DNA of 64,000 nucleotides from Paragordius varius (GCA_964247055.1 OZ176050.1:8742001-8806000); one strand, 5' to 3'; shown: positions 23,126 through 37,000, counted from the stretch's first letter. The notes: generated by a model not told the origin, from the letters alone. Numbers and translations: made by a program.

Positions 23126-26100
23126 ATTCATATAAAATTATTCATCAACCCGGTATCCACAATTTTAAAGCCATTTGATCATAATTTTTTTATATTAAAG
23201 TTAAAATATTAGAAGATCAATGGGTAAATTCTCTAATTTTTGTGTGGTAGGTTCTTCCGATCAAGTCATTTAATATTTAAAATTAATAGGCTAAATATAA
23301 AACTTTCGTTCTGGGACCTTTTAGGCATATTATTTAAAAAAATGTAATATTATAAAAAGATTTTGACCGCATTGGAAATATTTTTGACAATCTCATGCAT
23401 TTAATACTCAAATTTTTGTTAATTATTGATAAAGCTTTTTATTAATTAGATTTCAAAGCCATAAATTATTGTATAGAACTTACAAAACTGTGAAATATAA
23501 TAAATATAATGTTTAATAGATATATGTTATCAAAATATAACTTTCATAATAATATTTTTTTATGTACATTACCCATTGGAACAAATATCCATGATATATT
23601 CTTGCATAAATTAACATTGAGAGCTATCTCTCAATGGACAGTTATTTATAATAGATTAAATTGAAAAATATGGAATTATTACTTGTGCCTGATTAAAGGT
23701 CTCGACGATTTCGATACAATTTCTGGAATAAAAACAAAAAACTGTAGATCAGGGTCTATGCACTAGTTTGGAGGCTTATTTTAAATAGGATAACGCTTTC
23801 ATCGATTAGAAAACAGAAACCTAACCCCGTTTTTTAGGACATAAAAACTGGGGTAGACAAAAAATGGCTGGATCGCCCTTGAGGTATAAACGAATAATAT
23901 GTTTTTACATTTTAAATCGAATGCATCTACTTTTGTGGAAAATTACTTTATACAATGGCTTTTATAAAAAAATCTATTATAGACGAACTGGCCTAGACGC
24001 TTTCCGGAGAAATGCTTCACATTTGTTATAGGGGGATGGAGAGTGATAAAGAAATTAACTCAAAAAAATATCGCAAATACCTCCGACGCATAGGTACGAT
24101 AATAAAAAAATCCATAATTAAATTTGAATCGGCTACACGTACCGAACACAGTCCAAACAAATATCCTGATAAAATATATATATTTTGATTGGACAATGTA
24201 TCAGGATATGATGATGATTTTGGTTTTGGCCGTTACCGGTTATTTTATAAAGTTAATTACACTTGTGGTAAGCGCTCCATATTAGAAAATAGCATGCGCC
24301 CATTATATTAAATAAAAATTTTTGATGTAAATTAATTGCCTTATTCCAAGAAGTATCACAAAATATATCAAAAGATATAAAGCCAAACAATATTTTTTAA
24401 TTTCATTTTTAGATGCTCTAAAAGTCCGAAATTTTATCATTTTTCTAAAATGGGTTTCATTTAAAAAAACGGAAAACTGCTGAGAGCGTGAGATAAAATT
24501 TTGATATATATGCTAAATTTGGAAAGGAACTAATATTAAAAAAATACATGCTTTTTTCAAAAATTAAATATTCATAATATAAAACGACTTAATCTATATA
24601 ATTCGATGATAAATTCTATCACATCAAAATTGTGATTAAAATATTCGATTGTCTTCAAATTTACCTTAAAAATAAATTTTTTCTAAAAATTTACCAATTG
24701 AAAACAATCGAATTAACACTTCGATTCAAATTGGAGTATCTAAATACCCCAGACAAATTTTAAATTAGTATTTTTAAAAAACTACTGAGGGAAACGGTCC
24801 CAATTTAAATTTATGCTTCTATCCTAATAAAAATTATATAAATATGCAAAAATATCTTGATAAAAATTTTGTTTTGAAAAATGAGCTTTATGTCAAATTA
24901 CTTTGACGCCATTTTTATTTTACAAAATTTTTGCAAAATGTCGTCTTTATTTAATTCTAAGGGTAAAATTAAAGCTACTTTTTATTTAAATTACATCTAA
25001 TATTGATAGAAATAGAAAAAGCGGTTTATTCCGTAGTATTTTTTCAATTATACCATTCCATACATGTCACGTTGACGAAATTTTTACCTTTCGGTTTTAG
25101 CTTAAAATAAGTAATATCAAGTATTTTTGAATAAATTTTTTTATATATTTCGGTTTATTAATGTTTTATAAGTGAAAATTTTGCCATGGTTTCGATTCCT
25201 TCCATACTTTTCAAAGTATTTGATTTTAAGCAGGCCTAAGGTATCCAACTACCCCAATTTAAATCGAAGGACGAAAATGAGTGTGTTGTATCCAAGTGTT
25301 AAAAAAAGTTTGAAGCAATAGAAATATTAATTATAAGAAAAAGAGTTTTTATATTAATTAAAGCGCAATTATACCCTTTCCATTATGCCAAGTATGAAGT
25401 AGGCCAACAAAATTTTGGTAAAAAATAATTTTTTGATAAAATGGTGCTTTTTTTGAAAAAAATCCTTGATATCAAAATTTAGCATACATTTAAAAATTTT
25501 ATCGTACAAGCATGGCATTTTTGGCATATTTTAAGAGAACAAGCCTCCATCTAAAAGAGTACAAAAATTGAACTTTCGGAGCCCTTATCTAAAAATTGAA
25601 ATCTTATAAAATAATTTTTTGCTTTTTTATTTTAATTTTACAAAAATTACTTTTATTTTTTGGACTGGAGCATTCACTAAATTTTTTTAACAAAATATGT
25701 GCTATACCAGAAAAGCCTAAATAACTTCCTTAAATCAATTGTAAGGGCAAATATTAAACGTATGATAACCCACTACATTTTACTAGCACATATATTTACA
25801 TATATATAAATATATAAATATCATCCGGATATTAACCCCCAATTTTGGACGCAGTGCAATTGTTTCAAACCTCTATTTGTAGAAAAACATTTTCAAAGGG
25901 ATGAATGTAAACAAAGCGGTTAAAAAACTTTTCATCCGACCTTGATATTTACAAAAAATTCTTTTAAATCGACCTTTAAGTTTTCCGGAATATTGCTCAA
26001 CTACTGTATGCTGAAACCCCGATTTTAAGGAAATGGGGATGATCTGTGGGGCTTATCTTAACGACACTTCATACTCGGTTCAAATTTAAATGAACAAATT

Positions 26101-26376
26101 CTACTCTGAACAGTACACGTTTTCCAGAAAATTACTTTAAATCCAATGTTTTTTAAAACCCTATTTCCACGAGAATTGGAGCAAAACGCATGGGCTAATT
26201 CAAAAACTGTTTTCGGGGCATTTATGATTTAAATTTTACTAGTTTAATGTATGTTTAAGGTTTTCCCAAAATTGTCCTACGCATTAACAGTTTTATATAT
26301 ATATGATAAGGATCACATTAGTTTTTATTTTTATTAAAACATATGTCGTAGTTCATTTATTGGATTCGGTTTAACA
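23126..26376. other. Intergenic DNA with decayed repeat units
   Basis: No coding exon is recognisable between the Helitron-like cluster and the TIA1 start. Stretches near 23990-24200 and 25850-26270 (for example cacgttttccagaaaattac at about 26127 and ggggcatttatgattt at about 26216) resemble the repeat units at 20.5-22.9 kb in order and wording, but with many differences, so they are probably older copies. A short inverted pair (atatcctgata/tatcaggatat) lies at 24161-24209. The rest is plain A+T-rich sequence. Confidence 0.5.
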
Positions 26377-29300
26377 ATGGCTTACAACACGTCCGAGATG
26401 GTAAAAAATTTTAATATAGGTTATTAGATCGATGAGGAAATTAAAACATTGTAAAATATATATTTTATTTAAGGTATGTTGGAAATTTGCCATTAGAGGC
26501 GTCAGAGCCTTTATTAATAGATTTATTTCAGCATATGGGGACGGTTTTAAGTTGCAAAATTATAAGAGATGTAAGTGCGCTTTGTAAGTTTAGGGTATAT
26601 CTGATCCATATTGTTTTATTGAGTTTGCTGACCAAACATCAGCTATGACAGCCAGAACGGCTATGGATGGAAGAAATTTATTGGGAAAGGTTTTATAATA
26701 TAAAATTGTTAAGAATCTTAAAGTTAATTGGGCCACTTCATCAGGTATGATAACACATAAAGCGGATACTTCAAGTAAAAATCTTTTTAATATACATATC
26801 AGAACATTTTCATGTGTTTGTTGGCGATTTGAGTCCAGAAATTACGACCCAACGATTAAAAGAAGCCTTTACCTCATTCGGGGAAATCTCGTATAGATTT
26901 ATTTTTTAACAATAGTGATTGTCGTGTCGTAAAAGATTTGCAAACTTTAAAATCAAAAGGCTATGGATTTGTCTCTTACGTTAATAAACAGGTTTGTTTA
27001 TAAGTTTAAATCTACCATACAAATTAAAAAATAATTGAATAAATTATCAATCCATAAAACATCATTAATTTAATAATATTACAATATATCTTGCATATAA
27101 AACTTATTGTGTTTGAGACGTAAATACAATATATAAAATATTTTATATTAAATTTTAAAATATAATAATGATGCTAAAATAGTATCTGGAATTTACCAAT
27201 ATATTAGCTGTAATATATTCTTAAAAATATAAACTTATTATTCTTATTTCAAGTTTGACACATATTTTACATGAGTGTTAATTTTAAGTTTTATGGATAA
27301 ATATTCGGCATTTTATTTTTTAAATTAGCATAATACATAACTTTGATGATTTATTTACATACGGATATAGAAACCTATTCCTAAACAAAAGAATATATTT
27401 AAATAGTAAAATATTACTGGATAAATCACTTACAGTCAGACATCTTTCGGTTAATATTTTATGAGTTCTCCCATCCTCATTTTGGTTTAAAAAATTATTA
27501 TTGACTCTCATGTCGCACAAATTGAATTACATATCAAAACACTTTTTAAAATTTATGGATAACTGTTTTTGTATCATATTTTTTGCATACAAAAAGTTAC
27601 ATAGAGCATATGCACCGATCATTGATGTCTATTGTTTCAAAATTGACTTTTCTTTTATATTTTTTAATTTCGGTCTGTTTTTTGGTATCCAAAATGTATA
27701 AAGGTGAATTAATGAACTACGAAAATTTTAGGATGCCGAAAACGCCCTCTCAAGCATGAATGGTCAATGGCTTGGGAATCGCGTAATTCGTACAAATTGG
27801 GCCACTCGAAAACCCATGGGACCTGGATCAGGTGCTTTGGGTTTGGCCAACAATACTACCGAATTCGGAGATGGGGATTATTTTCCTTCCTCCTATGATA
27901 ATTCAAACAGTGAATGTAAGCTTTTTTTATATATAATTACTGTTAATAAATTGCTCCTCTAAATTAATGAGCTTATAATCATATATTATTTTTATTATAA
28001 AAGGTTATACTTTTGAAACTCTAATTCTTGAAATTTTATGCGGTTAGAACGAGCTCTTGATAATGAGCCAAAATATACTGAAAAAATTTAAATTTATTAA
28101 ACCAGTTTTAGTAATTTTAACTGATTAACGGCGTTTGCTTTGATTTCGATTCCCTAGAACAAAAAACTCTACTAATATTATTACATAACCAAAATTATTC
28201 TCAACTAAATGATTAATCAATATTAAACCTTATCTTATCTAATAAACAGCGTAATAACGTATAAATTAAATAAATGTTTATATGCTATATTTGTTTATAG
28301 ATTATAGTCTATCTAAAACAGGGGTGCCCAACACTAATGACGCCGCATTTTTGTCTTAAAAAATGCACTGGGCTGCATTCTAAAAATATATGGCCATTAT
28401 AAATATTTTGTAAGATAAGATAATTTATAAAAAAACTAAGAATATATAACTGCTATTTAATTAATCAATTTTTGCTAAATTCATATCAAAATTCGGGAAG
28501 ACTTGGATAGAATATTTGTTTATATAATAACAATTTTACTACGATTTTATAAATATTTTTGCAAATTATGGAATTTTGGTTATATTTGGTAATTTTACGC
28601 GGTCCTCACATACTACCACGTGTTTGACTTCCCTGATTTAAAATATAATTGATAGTCTCCAACAAATATATTTTTACAAAAAAATTCTTTTATTGCTAGC
28701 TAATTACAACAGTTCCGCAATCGCAAATGCCCCAATAACCTACGCTCCTGGGACGGCCAATAAGCGTTTATCTCACAGCGAAGTTTCATCTCGCACGACA
28801 CCGACCAACACTACCGTATATTGTGGTGGAATCATGAATGGATTGAGTGGTATAATACTTGGATAATGTTATAGCTAGGGGTGAAAGGAAATTGTTTTTT
28901 GAATAATCATCGATGGTTTTTTTGGATATACAGTCATGTATCCTTTATTTTATCAAAAATTTATTATTTTTTTCGTTAAATGGGTATTATTTGGTAAAGA
29001 ATGGAAAAAACAAGAGCTCTATGGTAATTCTTATACTTTATTGATGATATAATATTGTTAATACCATAGAGCTCTTGTTTTTTCCATTCTTTAACAAATA
29101 TTTATACCCATTTAATAAATTTTTGATAAAAGAAAGGATACATGACTGTAAATTAAAAGATTATTTTGCTTTGCATTAATAACACCAAATTTTTTTGCGC
29201 GTAAAATGCTATTGAGTCGTGGGAAGGGGCTTGAAAAAAACTGTTTAAATAATTTTTTAACGGCAATCATTTTAACAAAAATTAAATTTGACTCTATCGA

Positions 29301-32300
29301 ACCTTTTTTTATAAAAAATTACTTAAACAATATATCTGTCTTTATTCGCTTTTATAACAATCTTTGAGAGTTTTTTTAATAAATAAATAATTTATTATGC
29401 TTTCTTAATATTTATATTTATTGTGACAATAAAATCGTATATTTATCACATATGACTATATTATTTTAGAACAGTTAATGAGAGACGCATTTAAACGATT
29501 TGGCGAAATCAAAGATGTTCGTGTGTTCAAAGAAAAGGGTTTTGCCTTTATTAAGTAATTGTGTGTGTATATAGGAAAAGTTTATAATTAAAAAATTTAG
29601 ATAAGATTTACTATTTCCCAATCATACGTTTTACCAGCCAACGGAAACGTTTTATTTGTAAAGATATATTTAAAAATTGGATATAAATTTTATAACATAC
29701 TAATAAGTAATATTTTTTAATACCACAATAATCTTTTGACATTTTATGATAATTTTTAACTTCAACGCAATCATAATGAAATTTTATTTTTTATACTATC
29801 CATTCTTATATCAATGTACTTTAATAATAAGTTTTAAGCAAAATCTTATTGAGATTATATTTGATTTTGAAATACTTTATACATATTTTTTAAAAAATTA
29901 TTAACTTAGATAAAATATGCCATAAACCAAAATTTAATATGAGTTAGGTTAGCGCAAAAATGATATATTTTTAGGGTAAATTTGAAATATTTTAAGTTGT
30001 TTCACGTTTCAAGGTAATGTCAAATGTTTGACGGTAGTTTCAAAATGTACATTGATTACACCTAAAAAATTAGATTTTCATATAAATAAATTCTTTAAGG
30101 ATTGCGCACAATTGGAGTTGAATAATAAAAACAATTGTCAATAAATAATTTTGAATAAAGATATATTTTTAAGTATGTTCATACTGTTAAAATTTTTTAT
30201 ATCATGTTTTGATATTTATCCAAAATAAAAGTTATATTTTAAAAAAATTTAAACCATGTATAACCTTGAATAATATAAAGTGTGTGTTACCAATATACTT
30301 TATTCATTTGGCTAACCAAAACAATAAGTTATATTAGTTTTTACATTCACATTAATATCTCAAATATGTATACTTATAATGGTGAAAAGTTAGTTTTATT
30401 ATTATAATATAAATAATTGTGATAGCATATTTACTGGTTATGAAAATGGTTTCCGATTGATTGGGAAAATGCTTTCCCCACGGGCAAGATACATATTTTA
30501 ATCATCATGCATGTATATTTTACATCCCCCCCCCTTAGATTCACGAAGAAAGATAATGCCGTAAACGCCATCGCAACCATGAATAATGCCATTGTTGCAG
30601 GCAACATTGCCAAGTGTTATTGGGGCAAAGAATATCCCGATCCTGGGGGGAGCGGTGGTGCTGCCGCCATCGTTTCACCCTTCATTCCCTCAGCCGTGGT
30701 GGGCGGGAGTGGGATGAGTCCTTCTCAGCAGTCCGCTATAGCGGCCGCCCTTGTCATGAATGCCACGGGAAATGCTAGTGCTGCTGCTTCGGTCGCTGGG
30801 ACGGGCCAACAGCAAACGGCTAACCCTTACTTTTATCCAGGTACAAAAAAAATGTTTGTAGGGTGGTGTGGTTGATTTGACCAGCCCAAAATGATATTAT
30901 AAATAGCGAAGTTGTTTGATATATGAGATTTGACGGACATAATTTTGTTTTAAAATTATAGATGTTTCTATTATGTGAAAAATGAATCGCATTATAATTG
31001 ACTTATCACTTCTTTTCCTTAATTGAAAATAATTATGGCCATGTTTCCGTTTTATATAGAATGGCAGGCGCGACGATAAAAATTAGCTGAACCAAACAAA
31101 CGATTTTCAATATTAAGTAGTCGCGCAAATTATGATAATCCAGCTCTGTGTACGATAAGCAGATTTTATGCCATCATCATCCAATCTAACTCGTTACCAA
31201 GATATATAAACTTGTTCACAAATTCAAAAGTTATAGATTGTGGTTTAGGTGCAATGTTTATTTTGTTTGTTGTATTGTATGGAGCGCAGAGTTAAAATAC
31301 CTTTTCTAATATTTGATTATATAATTTTATCCTCTTAGCTGATGAATGAATGTGCCGGGATTAGAAACCAAACCTTTTGTGTTTATTATTCAGGGAATTC
31401 AGTTGTTTTCGATTTATCTTAGTTTGGCTAAAAATTTAGTTATAATGTGATTATGGTTTGATCCTAATTTATAAAATAGAAAACAAAATTATTATATCTC
31501 AAAAAATTGTTTAGTTTTATAATAATTGATACAATTAATAATTGTTTATTTGATAGAAAATTAATTATAATGTAAATTAGCCAATTTTATTACTCATCAA
31601 TTAATTTGTTTAGGTGCCATTGCGTACAATAACACTGCTGCCAGCTACAACATGAACCCACAGGGTCTACAAAATTATGGTTTTTATTTTTCGCTTTTTA
31701 TATAATTCATTAATAATTGAATTAAATGTAAAAAGTATAATGTCATTATTTATAAAGTCAATTTTTCCACTTCTTATATATTTACGGTTTTGTTTGAAAT
31801 TATTGAACATAACCAATTATAAGCGTATTAGATCATATAGAGGAAAATAGGGATTAAAAATGTTTATTTTTTTGTATGGGCGTATATTTTTTACATTTGT
31901 TATAAGTTAATATGCATTGCTAGTTTTTTATTAAATATTACCAGATGGCATTTACAGTAAAGAGCTATTTTATTGCCTAACATAAAGAAAACGCAAAAAA
32001 TACCTATTTTTCATGCATAAAATTTAAGCCAGTCAACTCTTTTCCCTAGTTGCGATACTTAATAATGATAATGTATATTTACTCACACTGTTCAATATTT
32101 TTTTCCAAAACACCGCTTAAAGCAGTCGTTCCCAAAAGGGGGGCAACACCCTTCAAGAGTGGTGCGAAAAATTCGGTGAATTTAATTATCATTTTTTGTC
32201 GCCGATATGGAAAAAATCCGTCAAAAAATGCAGATATAAGGATCTCATTAGTTGGGATTTTTATAATATTATAATATATTTTACATTTTTATCCTGGATT

Positions 32301-34038
32301 TTTTTGAGGGGACGCAAGAATTTTTATTTTCATTTAAGTGGGGCGTGAACAAAAAAGGTTGAGAGTTACTGGTTTAAAGAAACCCTAATTTATATTTTAC
32401 AACAATTATTTAGGTTATGCGGCCCCTTATGCAGCAGCTTTTCAAAGACCACAGTTTCCAGCTGGAGCTTATATGAATGGCAGTGGAGGTTACGCCAATC
32501 AAGTAATCAAATATTTCTAGAATATTTTAATTATTACCAGCTCTGTTTTATGCTCTTTGATAATTTGGCGCGTTGACATGCGCATGTTATGTTCAGTTAA
32601 CGGCGATTATAATGGTTGATAGGTAAAAATCATAATAATCTTTAATTATACCATGACCTCTGAAACTTTTTTGCTTATGGTTCGATATTAATTATCGTCT
32701 GTCCTATATTAGGGTAAAATAATGAGGAAATGATATACATAGAATTTATTTTTACCGCTTATACCTCTTGTAACATTTTGGGGTTGATTTGAAATTAATT
32801 TCTTACTACACTCTTTTTATTTTCATCAATCATAATAATTTGTTTTCTGCGCTTTATTTCGTAAATAAATACATTTTGCAGTATTTGTCCCATCGGGTTA
32901 AATTTGTAAAATCACTATTATTTGAAAAGGTATTTTAAATGATAGCTAATAAACCTTTTATTTTAATAGTTTGGACGGTTTATTAAATATATGCTACAAG
33001 AAACGATTGCATTGTAAAGTCATCCAATTTGATTAGTTAATCATAATTTCTGCAAAACCTAAAAAATAGTGGAGAATTTTTAGATTTTTAAAATATATTT
33101 ATAATTCACTTTATAGACCATAAAATGCATTTATTTAATTAGCATTTTAAATTTGGATTCATTTGGTGGAAAACTACCCCAAATCGCAATTGAGTAGTGT
33201 TAAATTATAATTATTTATTTTCATGTATTTTTTTAGTATGGATATCCACAATATTGGTATAATACCGGAGCTGCTGGTGCAGGTATGGCTCAACAACCCC
33301 AACAATATGGCGTTCAAAGTGGAGGAACAGGAACTCCTATGCAACCCAAGTATGCAAACAAAAAATCATAAAACAATAAATTTTTTCATATAAAATAAAA
33401 CCATATTTTTATTCCCTGATTTTACCTATATAACCATGTTAAACCTATGTCTCGCTATAGTCGATCCATTTTTTTCAATATAGTAAATATAACTTCTCTT
33501 GCAATTTTTTCATGTTGAGTTTTGTCAAGGTTAAAAACACAAATGGCTTCGAGGGCCGTAATTTTCTCCAAAATGGGCACTAGCAAAAATTTTATTAGAT
33601 TTCAAACTTAAGAATTCTAAAAAAGTACGACAATAAAACTATAATTTATTTGAACAATATCAATTTTCTTATTTTATAAATTAATATTTCGTAAATATTT
33701 TGCATGTTTTTATGCCGGTTGCCGAAATATTTGGAGTGTGTTGAACACCCCTAGTTTAGAGTATTGTTCATCTTTTAAAGAATAAAATTGAGTATATTTC
33801 GCAAATTAAACGAAAGGTTAAATCTTAAACAATTAAAGTATGGTCTTCATAATATTTCTTATTTTCGAGAAACTTAACGAATCTTTTTACACAATTCATA
33901 TTTTCATGCCAAGATTACCTCATATTAATCCGAAAACTATCATAATTATTACTTACGTTTTACTAATTATTCAAAAAATATATTAGCATGAACAACCCTA
34001 ATATGGGACAAGTTGGAGCTCCGCTGCAAAATCAATGA
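26377..34038 (+). CDS. TIA1-like: TIA1/TIAR-type RNA-binding protein, three RRMs, complete
   Basis: By family this protein binds U-rich RNA, regulates 5' splice-site choice and translation, and forms stress granules. Fifteen exons (26377-26400, 26428-26450, 26474-26570, 26594-26689, 26714-26774, 26803-26890, 26916-26991, 27732-27915, 28700-28849, 29470-29554, 30539-30840, 31614-31679, 32414-32502, 33237-33349, 33987-34038) sum to 1,506 nt, 501 residues. RRM1 has TLYVGNLP and PYCFIEF; RRM2 has [14 protein letters not shown] and [12 protein letters not shown]3 has [20 protein letters not shown] and KGFAFIKF, followed by KCYWGKE. The linker signatures VNWATSS and [10 protein letters not shown] are typical of TIA1/TIAR. 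The tail has an Ala/Gly-rich stretch, then Gln/Gly/Tyr-rich sequence, as in the prion-like domain of the family. The ATG is preceded by aaca. Introns 26992-27731 and 29555-30538 show no recognisable element. Confidence 0.95.
26401..26915 (+). other. Six consecutive micro-introns of 23-28 nt in the TIA1 gene
   Basis: The introns 26401-26427 (27 nt), 26451-26473 (23), 26571-26593 (23), 26690-26713 (24), 26775-26802 (28) and 26891-26915 (25) all start GT and end AG. Each has to be removed to keep the RRM1/RRM2 frame. They are followed abruptly by introns of 620-984 nt. The second exon is only 23 nt long. Space for a branch point and pyrimidine tract is minimal. Confidence 0.9.
28319..28635 (+). 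mobile_element. hAT-type MITE in a TIA1 intron
   Basis: The left end reads caggggtgcccaacactaat and the right end reads gtttgacttccctg, whose inverse begins CAGGGAAGTCAAAC. It is flanked by 8-bp direct repeats, atctaaaa and atttaaaa (7/8 match), as hAT elements make, and carries internal 'gggctgcattctaaaaatat' shared with other copies in this window. It has no transposase and is 317 bp long. It sits in the TIA1 intron 27916-28699. Confidence 0.8.
28931..29148. mobile_element. Palindromic MITE (Tc1/mariner-like) in a TIA1 intron
   Basis: Two arms of about 95-100 bp are near-perfect inverted copies (cagtcatgtatccttt ... aaaggatacatgactg), separated by about 30 bp, with TA on each side as the expected target duplication. 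The arms include acaagagctctatggt and its inverse. The transcript of this intron (28850-29469) could fold into a long hairpin. Confidence 0.85.
32123..32371 (+). mobile_element. hAT-type MITE of a second subfamily in a TIA1 intron
   Basis: Left end cagtcgttcccaaaaggggg; the right end, inverted, reads CAGTAACTCTCAACCTTTTT, the widespread hAT 'CAGTGGTTCTCAACC' type. Flanking 8-bp repeats are gcttaaag and gtttaaag (7/8 match). It is 249 bp long, without coding capacity, in the intron 31680-32413. A 74-codon frame across the left end is a shadow. Confidence 0.85.
33526..33752 (+). mobile_element. Decayed hAT-type MITE in the last TIA1 intron
   Basis: The left part, caaggttaaaaacacaaatg then gcttcgagggccg, matches the 'aaacacaaatggcttagcgg' start of the copy at 43595. 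The right part, gtgtgttgaacacccctag, matches the inverse terminus with changes. Ends and target repeats are too worn to fix exactly. Confidence 0.6.
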
Positions 34039-37000
34039 AAAAAAATGAATGACCACTTTTAGATTTGGAATGTAAATACAAATAAATTATTGTTTGTTTT
34101 ATACTCGTTATTTAACATAGAAATATTCAGTAAATTAAATCATATAATCCCAAATATTATCTTATATTATAAGGGATATATCTATGATATATTAAAATTA
34201 CCAATATTCTTGATTTGTCGTGTGTAAGGACACCGTGAGATTGGTTGTAAAAATAAATTAAAAATGTGTGATTTATGAATCAGCAAAAAATTGTTTTTTG
34301 CTCTCTGAATAATTTCGTTATTCTTGTTTTATCAATTTTGCAATTTCTTTTGCATTGAAAAAATTTGCATACAGAATATTTTCAAATTTATGATTATTTT
34401 GCATTCTTTGTGTATCTTATTGTGAGCGATATAAAATTTTTAACCATTTTTTAAAATATATATATGCGTATAAGATTTATCCAATTTTTTATTACATTAA
34501 CATAAGTTTTAGTATGGTTAATGTTTCCTAAAATCAACTTAGTTTAGTAAGAAGGCATCTTTTTGTTCTTGGTGGAATTATAAATTATATATTTTTTTCT
34601 CCCTAACTATCAGTTATGTCGCATGCTGTTGGTTTTTTTTCATCTGCAAAATGAATTATGTTTAATATCTCTTTAATCTTTTTGACCTTAGGTCTTAGCA
34701 TTTGTTTTATTCTTTAGATAATAAAGTAGTAAGTAAGTAGCTTTACTAAAAATTAGTCATATTTTCGTTTTGTTCCAATTTTTATAATTATCCATTTGGC
34801 GCACTGAGGAGCCTTTTTACCAAACAGTAAAATATTATTTAAAATGGTCAAAAAAATATATTAAAGTGTTTAAAAAATTATTTTTTGGAATAATAATTTA
34901 TTTTAACTTACTTTAATTTTAATGTTTGTATGATTAATATATAATTATCGTTATGATTATAAACTATTATATGTGCATAAAATTTAAACAGTGTATAAAA
35001 TAAAATTAATAGACTATAATTTTTTTAAGCATATGTAAGCATGGTATGAAAATGTGGGGGCAATTAATGGGCTATTTGAAGGTTCATAAAAATTTATTAT
35101 TTTATTATAATATGTACATGTGAGTAGTAAACATTATTTTCATATTGTCTGTTAGTCTATCTAAGTAATAGCATCATTTTTGCATAATAATTATATAAAC
35201 ATTTTTTTTGAGAGAAAGTATGGTTAGTTGGTTTACCTAATAAAATTAACGAACCAATTTTATATATTTTATTAGCTATAAAAACCTTAACCTATGTTTT
35301 ATTGTTTTCATTTTATAATTATATTAAATATTTGTTAATATATTAATGTATATGTATATATACAATATCGTCATTTGGTCGCATACCAACACACATACAC
35401 AACTTCTATATGTTAAAATTTATAATTGAGTCTAGTACACTTTTGTACGCTTTTCTTACCTTAAATGTACATTATTAATTTAGAGTGTCAAAATGTGATA
35501 AAAATATTTTTTCAACTCGTAATTACAGTATTAGCTAGTATACATTGCTAGAAAGTTATTAATTATTTCCAAATAGCATATACAACAAAGGGCAGTATTA
35601 TTGGTGCTTATAGTTATTTTTTTCACTTTTTACTATTATATAGTATATTAATTTAATATTAATATGCAATCAGTGAAATAAATTTAAATATTTTAAAGTT
35701 TTATTTGAGTAAAAGTTACAAAATGAGAAAATATGGTTTAATTTAATACATTTTAATATTTATAATAACTTATTTTGATTTTGTAAAACCCATATGGTTT
35801 TAAAATAAAAAATTAATTAAATAAATCATGATATCCATAGTTTGTGAATTTTGACAGTAATAACAATATTTCTCTCCTATAATTATTATTATATTAGGAT
35901 TTTCGATAAAATGTATAGTAAATATAATACGTCGCACAAGTTTGAAAACTCTTTGGAAGAAAAAAACTCATTTTCAATAATTAAATTTCTCGTTTTTTTA
36001 TGTTTGACTGCTGATAACAAAAGTTCATTTATGTTCATTATTTTGGTGATATATGTGGTATAGGTGAAAATTTATTTGTAATTTTGGAGTGGTCGGTATT
36101 TTCGACGCTTTAATTTAATTAAAAAAATTTGGATTGTTTGAAGTTTTTACCTGGTGAAAAAAAACTATTTATATTCAAATTATTTCCCATAATATTTTTC
36201 TCTTATTTACTCATTTTTTGGATACATTTTGGTTGGTAAAGTAAGATAGGTATACATTATTGTGCCTGAAAAAGCTAATAAATTAAATATATGAAGAGTT
36301 CACTTCACTCTTTAATATCTTTACAAAAATATTATGTTTGATATCGTATTTGAAAAAAGTGCAAAGTCCTGTTCAATACACCCATTTCAATATGCACTTT
36401 TTATATTGATAATAAATAAATTAGTAAATTTTTTACGTGCTCTTAGAGGTACTGAAACCATAAATTTTGGTATTTTATTTAATTCATAATTCATTATTAT
36501 TAAACAATGATTATTTATGAATCGGCCCACCGTTCTACAAATTGAATTTTAACGCATTTGGCAGGCGGGAATTACTTTTGTAAAAAAACTTTTGAATTTA
36601 AATTTTGCCGATTTTAGTGTTTTAAAAGTGCCCTTTTATTATTATCAAAAATATACAATAAAACGTTTTTACTGTTTATATAAAATCTGCTAAAAATTAA
36701 TTAAATTAAAATAAAGCCGCAATTTTTATGGATATTTCCTTTTGTGTTAACAATTTTAATATAAATTTTTTGAAATATATCATAATAAACATAGGTTCTT
36801 ATGCATAAGGTGAGAATTTATTTTAATTGAAAAGGCAGCCTTTTTATGTGTGCGTAACATATAGTTTTATTGGAATTTTGGAAAAGCTAAACCTTTTTTT
36901 ATGTTATAAAAATAAATATTTATTAACTTAAATTACGGTTTCATTACTAATGCCTTATTAAATAGCTGTGATGAAATATATTTTAAATATCAACCGATTT

